Shown: positions 17,606 through 25,730 of the stretch, piece by piece
Layout: every line of letters starts with the position of its first letter
How positions within the stretch are numbered: the first letter of the stretch is position 1
NCBI GenBank assembly: GCA_018883365.1
Contig: VEQF01000003.1
Location: 47,672-111,671, forward strand
Reading direction: 5' to 3'
Length of the DNA stretch: 64,000 bases
Source: Candidatus Nanopelagicaceae bacterium
Lineage (GTDB): Bacteria; Actinomycetota; Actinomycetes; Nanopelagicales; Nanopelagicaceae
The notes under the pieces: generated by a model
What the model was told of the DNA's origin: nothing
Databases searched by the model: none
The model's input: only the letters and a program-made list of their open reading frames with translations
Position numbers and translations under genes: made by a program

Positions 17606-18268
17606 TTACTGGCTGGTAAGTCGGGCAACGACACCAAAGGCCATCGCTACGGCATAGCCAATCAAAAGGGCAAAAAGGGCAGTTCCAAGCCCTGCTGTAC
17701 CGCCCAAAAGAACTCCAAGACAAAGAACCGAAACCTCAATCATCAAACGAACCCGGCCCACAGGAATTCCAGATCTTCGGTGCATGGCTGTCATCCAACC
17801 ATCGCGCGGCCCGGGCCCAAGGGCGCAAGTTATATAAAGCGCGGAACCAGTGCCAACGAGAATTATTCCAACTAGAACAAAAGATAGATTAATTAAGAAA
17901 GATTCGGATCGAGGTAGGAAATTAACTCCGATATCAATGGCAAAGGCAATTACTAAAATATTCATGATCGTTCCAAAGCCAGGACGTTCGCGAAGTGGCA
18001 GCCAGAGTAGTAGCACTAAAGCACTTATTAACAATGTTGAACTTCCAATACTTATTCCAAGATTGAGAGAAAGTCCTTGAGCTAACACGGACCATGGTGC
18101 ATTTCCCAGCCCCGAAACAATCAACAAACTGTCGCCAATTCCGAATATGAATAGACCGAAAATTAAAATGCTTGCTCGAGTTAAATTGATATCCCAACGA
18201 TGACTCGCACTCCATGGCGTAACAGGAACTGTTTTGTAAGGTTTTAGTCGCTGTAGCCACTGTGTCAT
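17606..18268 (-). CDS. YczE/YitT-like integral membrane protein
   Basis: A 220-residue membrane protein with about five or six hydrophobic segments. The pattern ILIFGLFIFGIGDSLLIVSG, then LGNAPWSVLAQGLS, and CALGPGPRDGWMTAM matches the YczE family of small membrane proteins (COG2364), whose biochemical role is unknown. It is transcribed towards the purine permease gene but separated by 111 nt containing the structured leader. Its start has TAGCTT six bases upstream. It shares a 47-base divergent control region with a DUF554 gene. Confidence 0.75.
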   Translation of the reverse strand: MTQWLQRLKPYKTVPVTPWSASHRWDINLTRASILIFGLFIFGIGDSLLIVSGLGNAPWSVLAQGLSLNLGISIGSSTLLISALVLLLWLPLRERPGFGTIMNILVIAFAIDIGVNFLPRSESFLINLSFVLVGIILVGTGSALYITCALGPGPRDGWMTAMHRRSGIPVGRVRLMIEVSVLCLGVLLGGTAGLGTALFALLIGYAVAMAFGVVARLTSQ

Positions 18269-18274
18269 TCACTA

Positions 18275-18280
18275 AAGCTA
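18275..18280 (-). promoter_or_regulatory. -10 box of leaderless YczE-like gene promoter
   Basis: TAGCTT on the minus strand, six bases before the ATG at 18268. Confidence 0.5.
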
Positions 18281-18302
18281 TCAAACTCGATGGCTAGACC
18301 GT

Positions 18303-18308
18303 TACACT
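18303..18308 (+). promoter_or_regulatory. -10 box of leaderless DUF554 gene promoter
   Basis: TACACT, seven bases before the GTG at 18316. Confidence 0.5.
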
Positions 18309-18315
18309 TATAACT

Positions 18316-19050
18316 GTGTTTACCGGCTTTGGTACCTTATTAAACGTCGTTTCTATTCTTGCCGGTTCTGCAATCGGCGTTGTTGCAGGTAATCGATTAA
18401 GAGAATCCACTAGAAACTTAGTGGTCGATGTGCTCGGCGCGGTGACCTTGATAAGCGCCGCTGGCGCCGTAACTGCGATGTGGGATGACGATTTAGTGAG
18501 CAATACGCCGCAAGGTGCGCCGTTATTGATAGTTCTCGCATCACTACTTTTGGGCGGAATTCTGGGATCGATGCTTAATCTAGAAGATCGCCTTGAACAT
18601 CTTGGTGTGGTGCTGAAAGCACGACTTGATAAGGATGGAAAATCACCGTTTGTTGAAGGGTTTGTGACGGCGTCTCTGATCTTTGTAATCGGACCTCTCG
18701 CGATACTCGGAAGTATCAGCGATGGCATGGGGAATGGAATAGAGCAATTGACCCTCAAAAGCATCCTAGATTTCTTTGCGGCAATGGCTTTCGCAGCAAC
18801 TTTAGGCTGGGGCGTTGCTGCTTCCGCTCTTCCCGTTGGGCTTTATCAATTGGGGTGGACATTGGTTGGATTATCCGCCGGCGAAGTCTTGGGTGAGTAT
18901 CAGATTAGCGCCATGACCGCAGTCGGAGGCGTGTTACTTTTTGGGATCGCTTTGAAACTGCTTAAAATCAAAAATATGGCGATTGGCAACCTTTTACCCG
19001 CTCTGGCCCTTGCTCCAATTGTTGCGCTACTAGCTCAATCTTTTAATTGA
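18316..19050 (+). CDS. DUF554 family membrane protein
   Basis: A 244-residue integral membrane protein of the DUF554 (YdfK/YqgA) family. The family start GTLLNVVSILAGSAIGVVAG is clear, followed by LLLGGILGSMLNLEDRLE, FVTASLIFVIGPLAILGSI and several further hydrophobic helices. Proteins of this family are predicted transporters or channels with no established substrate. The GTG start has a TACACT -10 box seven bases upstream. It is divergent from the YczE-like gene and convergent with the alcohol dehydrogenase. Confidence 0.85.
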   Translation: MFTGFGTLLNVVSILAGSAIGVVAGNRLRESTRNLVVDVLGAVTLISAAGAVTAMWDDDLVSNTPQGAPLLIVLASLLLGGILGSMLNLEDRLEHLGVVLKARLDKDGKSPFVEGFVTASLIFVIGPLAILGSISDGMGNGIEQLTLKSILDFFAAMAFAATLGWGVAASALPVGLYQLGWTLVGLSAGEVLGEYQISAMTAVGGVLLFGIALKLLKIKNMAIGNLLPALALAPIVALLAQSFN

Positions 19051-19065
19051 ATTTAATCTGGAAAG

Positions 19066-20106
19066 TTAGAAGGTTTTTGCGTCAATCACAAATCTGTATT
19101 TAACATCACTTGCAACTGTACGGTCATACGCTTGGTTGATGTAGTCGGCTGAAATAATTTCAACATCGCTAAGGATGTTATTCGAACCGCAAAAGTCCAA
19201 CATTTCTTGTAGCTCAGGAATTCCGCCAATCATCGAGCCGGAGATAGATCTACGACCATTAAGTAGTGTTCCGGCATTTACCGAATATGGTTTTCCCGGC
19301 AATCCGATTACAACCAGAGTTCCATCGGTTCTTAGGGTATTGAGATATGGTTCCAGATCTAGGTCTGCTGAAACGGTATTCAAAATCAAATCAAAATATT
19401 TTTTGTAAGACTTGCTCCAATCACTTTCTTTGGTGACTACGAAGTTACTGGCGCCCATGAGTTTGGCATCGGAAGCTTTATTTGGACTATGTGAGAGAAC
19501 AGTAACTTCAGCGCCAAGTGCTGCAGCAAACTTGACGCCCATGTGACCAAGGCCCCCAAGTCCCATCACAGCAACTTTGGAACCGGGTCCAACCTTCCAA
19601 TGTTTTATAGGGGAATAAAGCGTGATACCAGCGCACAAGAGTGGCGCTACGCCAGCTGGATCTAAATTAGCGGGGACTTTCACTGCATAATCTTCATTAA
19701 TCACAAATTTATTCGAGTAACCACCAAATGCGATGTTTTGAGAGTTTCGTTCATAACCGTTATAGGTGCCGGTCATTCCCTCTAAGCAATATTGCTGGAG
19801 GCCTTTCTTGCAGTTTTCGCAGTTCCGGCAGGAATCAATAAAGACTCCAACCCCAATTCGATCTCCAATTTGAAAATCCTTTACAGCTGCGCCAATCTCG
19901 GTAACAGTTCCCACAATTTCGTGACCTGGAACCATAGGGAAGAGAGCTGGACCCCATTCCTCCCGTGCTTGATGGATATCCGAGTGACATATTCCGGCAA
20001 ACTCAATGTCGAATCCAACATCCTTGGCTGATAGTTCGCGTCTTTCAAACTCAAAGGGTACGAGAGGCTCTTTAGCCTGTAGAACAGCATAGCCACGGGT
20101 TTTCAT
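19066..20106 (-). CDS. Zinc-dependent NAD(P) alcohol dehydrogenase
   Basis: A 346-residue medium-chain dehydrogenase of the cinnamyl-alcohol dehydrogenase/YahK type, reducing aldehydes to alcohols with NAD(P)H. Catalytic zinc ligands lie in AGICHSDIH and GHEIVGTV; the structural zinc site is CRNCENCKKGLQQYC; the cofactor loop is VMGLGGLGHMGVK. An AAGGAG Shine-Dalgarno precedes the ATG. It lies 30 nt downstream of tdk's stop on the opposite end of a small minus-strand group and may be expressed alone. The natural substrate cannot be read from the sequence. Confidence 0.9.
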   Translation of the reverse strand: MKTRGYAVLQAKEPLVPFEFERRELSAKDVGFDIEFAGICHSDIHQAREEWGPALFPMVPGHEIVGTVTEIGAAVKDFQIGDRIGVGVFIDSCRNCENCKKGLQQYCLEGMTGTYNGYERNSQNIAFGGYSNKFVINEDYAVKVPANLDPAGVAPLLCAGITLYSPIKHWKVGPGSKVAVMGLGGLGHMGVKFAAALGAEVTVLSHSPNKASDAKLMGASNFVVTKESDWSKSYKKYFDLILNTVSADLDLEPYLNTLRTDGTLVVIGLPGKPYSVNAGTLLNGRRSISGSMIGGIPELQEMLDFCGSNNILSDVEIISADYINQAYDRTVASDVKYRFVIDAKTF

Positions 20107-20136
20107 GAGGACTCCTTCGGACTGATCTTCTTGGAT

Positions 20137-20778
20137 TTAACTAAACGGCAATGGATCAATTGATTGGTGAGCTGCGCCTGAGATTCGAGCGGTCACTTTG
20201 CGCATGTGATGGCGCCGGCATAAAACTTCATAGGCAACTTCATTTCCAGTTGTTGTATCACCAACTACAACTTGCTCTCCTTCAGTAACCATGACGCCAC
20301 CAATTGTTCGTGCGTTATGAGTCGCTCGCTCGCCGCACCAACATAAAGCCTCAACCTGCAGTGTGTGAACGCGATCTGCAAGCTCTACCAAACGAGCTGA
20401 ACCTGGAAACAACTTGGTTCGAAAATCGGTAAGAATGCCAAAAGCGAATACATCTATTCCCAAACCATCTGCGATTCTTGCTAGTTGTTCTATTTGATGA
20501 GGAGCGTAAAACTGTGCTTCATCGCAAATCACATAGTCAATTCTGCGTCCGCTGGAGAGTTGGTCGACGACAAACTTATGCAGATCCATATCATCGGAAA
20601 CCTCTAAGGCTTCAGAGGTTAAACCAAGCCTCGATGATATTTTGCCTGAGCCGGCGCGATCCCGATTTGTGAAAAGCAATCCTGCTCGTCCACGGCTCTC
20701 GTGGTTGTGTGCGGTTTGCAACGCTAATGTTGATTTTCCGCTATCCATCGTGCCGCAGTAATAAATAAGCTCTGCCAT
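20137..20778 (-). CDS. tdk: Thymidine kinase
   Basis: Tdk phosphorylates thymidine with ATP for salvage. The 213 residues show the type II thymidine kinase plan: P-loop YCGTMDSGKSTLAL at the start, VICDEAQFY (Walker B and catalytic Glu), and a zinc-binding lasso near the C-terminus with cysteines in LCWCGERATH and VLCRRHH. The gene begins 3 nt after apt ends and is likely cotranscribed with it, forming a nucleobase/nucleoside salvage pair. Confidence 0.93.
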   Translation of the reverse strand: MAELIYYCGTMDSGKSTLALQTAHNHESRGRAGLLFTNRDRAGSGKISSRLGLTSEALEVSDDMDLHKFVVDQLSSGRRIDYVICDEAQFYAPHQIEQLARIADGLGIDVFAFGILTDFRTKLFPGSARLVELADRVHTLQVEALCWCGERATHNARTIGGVMVTEGEQVVVGDTTTGNEVAYEVLCRRHHMRKVTARISGAAHQSIDPLPFS

Positions 20779-20781
20779 TTG

Positions 20782-21330
20782 TTATGCCTTCAATAACGAG
20801 ATTATCTCGACCTCTGGATGTGTTGCGGCAATTACTTCGCGACCTTTAAGAAACTCAATCTCCAACATAAAGAGATGTGCCACAACGCTGGCACCGGTGA
20901 TGTGCACCAAATCATGACAGGCAAGTGCGGTACCGCCGGTTGCTAAGACATCATCGACGATAATTACGTTGTCGCCCTTGGTGAGAAGATCCTTGTGCAG
21001 TTCCAGAGCATCAAATCCATACTCCAGCGCATACTCCTTGCGGTAAACGTCGCGTGGTAATTTGCCGGGCTTTCGAACTGTCACGAAACCGATTTCCAAG
21101 GCCTTGGCTATAGCGCCGCCAAGAATGAAACCTCTGCTCTCGATGCCAACAATTGCATCTACATTTTCATTTAGCGCACGAATGGCCCGAGCGAACTCAT
21201 CGATAACAACGCCAAATCCGGGACCGTCGGCCAATAATGGGGTTATGTCTTTAAAGAGGATCCCCGGTTTTGGATAATCAGGAACATCGGCAATTAAGGA
21301 CAGGGCGCGTTGCAGAGGAGTTTGGCTCAC
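20782..21330 (-). CDS. apt: Adenine phosphoribosyltransferase
   Basis: Apt converts adenine and PRPP into AMP. The 182-residue protein has the PRPP-binding motif VIIVDDVLATGGTA, the adenine-binding region GPGFGVVIDEFARA, and VGIESRGFILGGAIA. It begins with GTG. TACGCT seven bases upstream suggests a leaderless start just downstream of the tRNA-Leu gene, which lies on the same strand 24 nt away. It is followed by tdk. The nearby purine permease could supply its substrate. Confidence 0.95.
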   Translation of the reverse strand: MSQTPLQRALSLIADVPDYPKPGILFKDITPLLADGPGFGVVIDEFARAIRALNENVDAIVGIESRGFILGGAIAKALEIGFVTVRKPGKLPRDVYRKEYALEYGFDALELHKDLLTKGDNVIIVDDVLATGGTALACHDLVHITGASVVAHLFMLEIEFLKGREVIAATHPEVEIISLLKA

Positions 21331-21337
21331 AGGCGGG

Positions 21338-21343
21338 AGCGTA
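21338..21343 (-). promoter_or_regulatory. -10 box of leaderless apt promoter
   Basis: TACGCT on the minus strand, seven bases before the apt GTG. It lies in the short gap between tRNA-Leu and apt. Confidence 0.5.
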
Positions 21344-21354
21344 GCGATAAAACG

Positions 21355-21438
21355 TGTCCGAGAGGGGACTTGAACCCCTAATCCCTTTCGAGAACTAACA
21401 CCTCAAGCTAGCGCGTCTGCCAATTCCGCCACCCGGAC
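21355..21438 (-). tRNA. tRNA-Leu (GAG)
   Basis: The minus strand folds as a class II tRNA of 84 nt. The acceptor stem is GTCCGGG with its pair ending in CGGAC and discriminator A; the D-arm contains GGCGGAATTGGCAGAC; the anticodon stem CTAGC/GTTAG holds loop TTGAGGT with anticodon GAG; then a long variable arm and a T-arm GGGGTTCAAGTCCCC. The 3' CCA is not encoded. It reads CUC and CUU leucine codons. Confidence 0.95.
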
Positions 21439-21450
21439 AGTGAGAGGGCA

Positions 21451-21456
21451 TACTTT
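21451..21456 (+). promoter_or_regulatory. -10 box of leaderless M20 peptidase promoter
   Basis: TACTTT, five bases before the ATG at 21462. It overlaps the upstream side of the divergent tRNA-Leu gene. Confidence 0.45.
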
Positions 21457-21461
21457 AGCCC

Positions 21462-22781
21462 ATGAAACTCAACGATGCCCAACGCGCAGAACTAGAAGCA
21501 GATGTAGTTACTTTGTGCCAAGAATTGATCAGAATTCCAAGTGTCAATTTCGGTGAAGGTAAGGGTGACGAAAAAGCGGTCGCCGAGTATGTAGCTGCAA
21601 AGCTAGCTGAAGTTGGAATCGAATCGAAGTTCTATGAAAGTGCACCCAATCGAGTCTCCGTAGTAGCACGGATTGAAGGTAGCGACAGTTCACGTCCGGG
21701 TTTAGTTGTTAATGGACATTTAGATGTTGTTCCTGCAAATGCAGATGACTGGTCGGTCGATCCATTTTCTGGTTTGATCAAAGATGGATGCATCTGGGGA
21801 CGTGGCGCGGTTGATATGAAAAATATGGATGCAATGATGCTTGCTGTATTTAGATTGTGGGCTCGTCACAACTATCGTCCAGAACGAACTATAGTAATCG
21901 TGTTTTTTGCAGATGAAGAGGCTGGCGGAATATATGGATCCCGCTGGATGGCAGATAATCATCCTGAAGTATTTGCGGGTTGTTCTGAAACTATTTCTGA
22001 GGTCGGAGGTTTCTCTCTTACATTAACTTCAGGTAAAAGAGTTTATGTAATCGAAACTTCGCAAAAAGGTATCGAGTGGATGAAGTTAACGGCAAATGGT
22101 GTCGCTAGCCATGGCTCGGTCATTAATGATAAAAATGCCGTTACGAGACTGGCTGATGCCGTTGCAAAGGTTGGAAACTACAAGTGGCCGCAGCGGATTA
22201 CTAAAACAAATGAGATCTTCTTCCGCAAAATTGCAGAGCTATCTGGAAAAACTTATGATCCAAACAATCTTCAGCCACTACTGGATGAAGTTGGTTCCAT
22301 GTCGAAAATGATTGGTGCCACATTAAACAACACCGCGAATCCATCTATGTTGGAAGCTGGATACAAAGCAAATGTGATTCCACAAAGCGCCAGCGCCGTT
22401 GTTGATGGGCGCACCTTGCCTGGATACGAGGCTGAACTTCTTGAAACAGTGAAGTTTTTGGTTGGCGAACACGTTACGGTAGAAAGCTTGGTGTCAGATA
22501 TTCCACTTGAGGTTGAATTCGGTGGACCGTTAGTAGACGCAATGATGAATGCAATCAAAGCCGAAGATCCAGATGGAATCCCGATTCCTTATTTACTAAG
22601 TGGCGGTACGGATAACAAAGCCCTAGCCAAGCTGGGAATTCTTGGATACGGCTTTAGCCCGTTGAAACTACCTTCTGACCTAGATTTTGTTGGCTTGTTC
22701 CATGGAATTGATGAGCGAGTTCCTATCGACTCACTGCAATTCGGAGCGCGCACTTTGCATCACTTCTTAGTGAATGCATAA
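21462..22781 (+). CDS. M20 family metallopeptidase / dipeptidase
   Basis: A 439-residue M20/M25/M40 zinc peptidase, probably a cytoplasmic dipeptidase or N-acyl amino-acid hydrolase. The first metal ligand lies in GHLDVVPAN, the bridging Asp in WGRGAVDMKN, and the catalytic Glu and its neighbour in FFADEEAGG. The dimerisation lid is in the middle (about 195-330), and the last ligand region is near GLFHGIDERVP. Substrate class cannot be fixed by eye: related enzymes include DapE, carboxypeptidase G2 and actinobacterial dipeptidases. It is a single-gene unit between tRNA-Leu and a convergent aldo/keto reductase. Confidence 0.9.
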   Translation: MKLNDAQRAELEADVVTLCQELIRIPSVNFGEGKGDEKAVAEYVAAKLAEVGIESKFYESAPNRVSVVARIEGSDSSRPGLVVNGHLDVVPANADDWSVDPFSGLIKDGCIWGRGAVDMKNMDAMMLAVFRLWARHNYRPERTIVIVFFADEEAGGIYGSRWMADNHPEVFAGCSETISEVGGFSLTLTSGKRVYVIETSQKGIEWMKLTANGVASHGSVINDKNAVTRLADAVAKVGNYKWPQRITKTNEIFFRKIAELSGKTYDPNNLQPLLDEVGSMSKMIGATLNNTANPSMLEAGYKANVIPQSASAVVDGRTLPGYEAELLETVKFLVGEHVTVESLVSDIPLEVEFGGPLVDAMMNAIKAEDPDGIPIPYLLSGGTDNKALAKLGILGYGFSPLKLPSDLDFVGLFHGIDERVPIDSLQFGARTLHHFLVNA

Positions 22782-22804
22782 AGAAAGTTCGCTTCGATAA
22801 TTCT

Positions 22805-23749
22805 CTAAGCCGAAATCTCATCCAATGCTTCGCGCACGGGAATTGGCAATGTAACTAACTCGCTGGCTAAAGCGCCGCGCAGCTGCGCACCGGTTCTAGC
22901 GCCGATAATTGAGGAAGTAACGCCGGGGCAATCCCTTACCCATGCAAGCGAAACCTCAAGTGGAGATAAACCGAGACCATCGGAGGCAACCATTACTGCT
23001 TCGACAATCTTGGAACTCTTTTCATCTAGGTATGGAGAGATGAAGGATGAGAAATGCGGTGTTGCCCCACGAGAATCAGCTGGAGTGCCGCCGCGATACT
23101 TTCCAGTTAGAACTCCACGCCCAAGCGGTGACCAGGCCAGGAATCCAATATCTAAACTCAAACAGGCCGGCAATACCTCTTGCTCAACTTTGCGATTTAG
23201 TAAGGAGTATTCGCTTTGCGTTGTTAAAACCGGAGCTTTGCCAAAAAATGGATTTTGCAAGGAAAAGCTACGAGCCAATTGCCAACCAGAGAAATTTGAT
23301 ACTCCAACATAGCGAGCTTTGCCACTGTTGAGAGCGTAATCAAGTGCACTTAAAGTTTCTTCAAGGGGAGTGTTTTCATCCCAGGTGTGAATCTGCCACA
23401 AATCGATGTAATCAGTCTTAAGTCTTTGTAAGGATTTATCTAGGTCAGAAATCAATGAGGTTCGAGAGTTATCAACCTTGCGTTCACCGTTTTTGATACT
23501 GATTCCCGCTTTGGTAGCTATTACTAATTCTTCTCTAGCGGCTAAAACGCCGATTAATCCACCAATCACTCGTTCAGCATCTCCATCGCCATATACAGCT
23601 GCGGTATCGATGAAATTGCCACCCGCGTCTAGAAAGTGTCGAAATTGGTCCGCCGCTTCATGCTCATCTGTGTCTCGGCCCCAAGTCATCGTGCCCAGCG
23701 CTAGTCGACTAACGGATATACCACTTTTGCCAAGTGATCTGCGTTCCAT
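22805..23749 (-). CDS. Aldo/keto reductase
   Basis: A 314-residue TIM-barrel aldo/keto reductase that reduces carbonyl compounds with NADPH. The catalytic tetrad is visible: Asp and Tyr in FIDTAAVYGDGDAE, Lys in IATKAGI and His in WQIHTWDE. The C-terminal NADP phosphate-binding part is SSIIGARTGAQL. It is closest in style to YajO/Tas-like AKRs; the physiological substrate is unknown. TAGGGT six bases before the ATG suggests a leaderless transcript. It diverges from the phosphatase gene that opens the mshC block. Confidence 0.9.
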   Translation of the reverse strand: MERRSLGKSGISVSRLALGTMTWGRDTDEHEAADQFRHFLDAGGNFIDTAAVYGDGDAERVIGGLIGVLAAREELVIATKAGISIKNGERKVDNSRTSLISDLDKSLQRLKTDYIDLWQIHTWDENTPLEETLSALDYALNSGKARYVGVSNFSGWQLARSFSLQNPFFGKAPVLTTQSEYSLLNRKVEQEVLPACLSLDIGFLAWSPLGRGVLTGKYRGGTPADSRGATPHFSSFISPYLDEKSSKIVEAVMVASDGLGLSPLEVSLAWVRDCPGVTSSIIGARTGAQLRGALASELVTLPIPVREALDEISA

Positions 23750-23755
23750 GGTTCG

Positions 23756-23761
23756 ACCCTA
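23756..23761 (-). promoter_or_regulatory. -10 box of leaderless aldo/keto reductase promoter
   Basis: TAGGGT on the minus strand, six bases before the ATG at 23749. Confidence 0.55.
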
Positions 23762-23789
23762 GCAAAAAGTTCGGGAAACATCGGGAAGC

Positions 23790-23795
23790 TATAAC
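23790..23795 (+). promoter_or_regulatory. -10 box of the phosphatase-DUF3090-mshC block
   Basis: TATAAC, eight bases before the GTG at 23804. It would drive the following tightly packed genes; mshC has an additional box of its own. Confidence 0.5.
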
Positions 23796-23803
23796 CTAAG
23801 CAG

Positions 23804-24478
23804 GTGACCACATTCATCTTTCTTCGGCATGGAACATCCGTAGCCAACGAAAAGGGTGTATTGGCTGGTCGGACTCCAAATGTCTATCTCTCGCCTCAAG
23901 GCATAAAGCAAGCGAAACAGTTAGTCCAACCTATTTCACAGCTGAAGGTTCATAAAGTCCTAGTTAGTCCACTAGAACGATGTGCGCAGACGATCGAACC
24001 TTATTTGATTTCGGCAAAAAAGCGGTCTTACGCCAATAACAGTTTCGTTGAAATGAATTACGGCGATTGGTCCGATAAGTCATTGAAAGATTTACGGAAA
24101 CTTAAAGAGTGGAAGCAGGTTCAGGAGAAGCCAGCAAAATTCACATTTCCAAATGGAGAGAGCTTTGTGAAAGCACAGAGCAGAGTTGTTAAAGAATTAA
24201 ATCTTTTGGCAAAAAAATATCCTAATAAAACTTTCTTGATAGTAAGTCACGGGGACATAATCAAACTTGCGGTGGCTTCGAGCTTGAATATGAAGCTCGA
24301 TGATTTCCAGCGGATTGTGATTGATCCTGCCTCTATCACGGCGATTAACTGGGATAAGGAGCTAAAAACACTGCTATATGTAAATCGCAAGGTGACGAAA
24401 AGATCGCCATCAGCAAAGAAAAGGGTGGTTCGAAATTTGAAAAATCGCCGGGTGTTAGGCGGGGGTAAAGGTGAGTAG
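23804..24478 (+). CDS. Histidine phosphatase (phosphoglycerate mutase-like)
   Basis: A 224-residue branch 1 histidine phosphatase. The phosphate pocket and catalytic His are in FLRHGTSVANEKG, the second His in IVSHGDIIK, and the acid Glu is probably in EMNYGDWSD. The C-terminal 30 residues are rich in Lys and Arg (KRSPSAKKRVVRNLKN). In actinobacteria this gene heads a conserved group with DUF3090, a kinase-like gene and mshC. The substrate is not known. It overlaps the DUF3090 gene by 8 nt, indicating coupling. Confidence 0.88.
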   Translation: MTTFIFLRHGTSVANEKGVLAGRTPNVYLSPQGIKQAKQLVQPISQLKVHKVLVSPLERCAQTIEPYLISAKKRSYANNSFVEMNYGDWSDKSLKDLRKLKEWKQVQEKPAKFTFPNGESFVKAQSRVVKELNLLAKKYPNKTFLIVSHGDIIKLAVASSLNMKLDDFQRIVIDPASITAINWDKELKTLLYVNRKVTKRSPSAKKRVVRNLKNRRVLGGGKGE

Positions 24479-24998
24479 GCAAATTTACAATCTTGATTTA
24501 GTTGAGCGATTTGTGCTCGGCACGGTTGGACTTCCCGGCGAGAGGCAGTTCTTCATTCAAGCTGTCAAAGCGGGGCAAGCATTCAGTTTTGCTCTTGAGA
24601 AGGCGCAAGCCCAAGCGCTCACTGATAGATTCAAAGAGATATTAAAGGAAACCAAGACAATCTCAAACTCAGTTTTAAAGGATGTAGCTCCTCTTCAAAC
24701 CCCGATTGAGTCTGAATTTGAACTGGGCGTAATGGCGATTACCTGGAAATTTGATTCACAGCACATCGCATTCGAAGCGCAGGGGATAACAAATGAAAAC
24801 TCTGATCGAGTATTCGAGGAGATAGCGTCAGATGATGAACCAGATGCGCCGCCTATGTTGCGCCTTTTGTTAACTCCGGCCCAGGTGCAAAGCTTCGTTC
24901 AACGGGCGCAATCCATAATCAAGGCCGGACGACAACCCTGTATGTTCTGTGGCGGTCCGATAAATCTCGATGGTCACATCTGCCCACGAGCGAATTGA
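24471..24998 (+). CDS. DUF3090 family protein
   Basis: A 175-residue actinobacterial protein of the DUF3090 family, function unknown. Characteristic parts are the start QIYNLDLVERFVLGTVG with LPGERQFFIQA, the mid-section MAITWKFDSQHIAFEAQG, and a C-terminal zinc-ribbon-like tail, CMFCGGPINLDGHICP, with three cysteines and a histidine. It overlaps the upstream phosphatase by 8 nt and the downstream kinase-like gene by up to 29 nt. The three-gene set is translationally linked and conserved in order in actinobacteria. Confidence 0.88.
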   Translation: MSRQIYNLDLVERFVLGTVGLPGERQFFIQAVKAGQAFSFALEKAQAQALTDRFKEILKETKTISNSVLKDVAPLQTPIESEFELGVMAITWKFDSQHIAFEAQGITNENSDRVFEEIASDDEPDAPPMLRLLLTPAQVQSFVQRAQSIIKAGRQPCMFCGGPINLDGHICPRAN

Positions 24999-25707
24999 AA
25001 TGATGCTTCAGAAACGAGAAAAGCTTTTATCAGGGGAAATAGTTGTCGAAGGTCGTTTAGTTGACGCATCCAATGCAACTCTGTTTGGAAATTTGCAAAC
25101 CAGTATCTCCGAAAGTTTTCCCGTTGTTTATAAACCAATCGCTGGCGAAAGACCGCTGTGGGACTTTCCCGAGGGAACTTTGGCAGGACGAGAGGTTGCG
25201 GCTTTTGAATTAAGTGATCACCTGGGCTTTAACTGTGTTCCAACAACTGTAATGAGAGACGGTCCGTTTGGATTGGGTGCGGTACAACAATGGATTGATA
25301 TGCCAGAAGAGACCGATTTCATTTCGCTGGCCCAAGAATCATCTAGTGCAATGCGAAACATGGCTTTATTTGATGTGGTCATTAACAATACGGATAGAAA
25401 GTTTGGTCACATCCTAATAACTGATTCCGGGGAGATTTATGGATGTGATCATGGGGTAACTTTCCATGAAGAGTTCAAATTACGCACCGTGCTTTGGCAA
25501 TTCGCCGGCAGCAAACTGACCAAAGCTGAGATTGAACGACTTGAGAACATCCCAAAATGGTTAGCTTCAGAGGATTCCATGATTTTCCGGCAACATATTT
25601 CGCCCTCTGAAATTACGGCCTTATTGGCAAGATTGCAGGATTTGTTGGCAAATGGGATGCCTTATCCATCTGAGGATTGGCCCGCGGTTCCCTGGCCACC
25701 TGTTTAA
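24970..25707 (+). CDS. SCO1664-family protein, PI3/PI4-kinase-like
   Basis: A 245-residue protein of the SCO1664 family, found beside DUF3090 and mshC in actinobacteria. It has kinase-like landmarks: a Lys in FPVVYKPIAGERP, a catalytic-loop-like VVINNTDRKFGHIL near residue 140 and a metal-binding-like YGCDHGVTF shortly after, as in PI3/PI4-kinase and HipA folds. The biochemical role is not established; a small-molecule or protein kinase is a reasonable guess. The ATG at 24970 gives a 29-nt overlap with DUF3090. An in-frame ATG at 25000, just after the DUF3090 stop, is an alternative start. Confidence 0.8.
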   Translation: MVTSAHERIEMMLQKREKLLSGEIVVEGRLVDASNATLFGNLQTSISESFPVVYKPIAGERPLWDFPEGTLAGREVAAFELSDHLGFNCVPTTVMRDGPFGLGAVQQWIDMPEETDFISLAQESSSAMRNMALFDVVINNTDRKFGHILITDSGEIYGCDHGVTFHEEFKLRTVLWQFAGSKLTKAEIERLENIPKWLASEDSMIFRQHISPSEITALLARLQDLLANGMPYPSEDWPAVPWPPV

Positions 25708-25718
25708 GGAAAAGTTTG

Positions 25719-25724
25719 TAGGCT
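25719..25724 (+). promoter_or_regulatory. -10 box of leaderless mshC promoter
   Basis: TAGGCT, six bases before the mshC ATG at 25731. Confidence 0.5.
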
Positions 25725-25730
25725 TCAGCT

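Noticed and set aside
18294..18764. Minus-strand open frame of 156 codons opposite the DUF554 gene
   Set aside because: The plus-strand frame has clear family motifs and a promoter; the antisense product is Ser/Thr-rich and unrecognisable.
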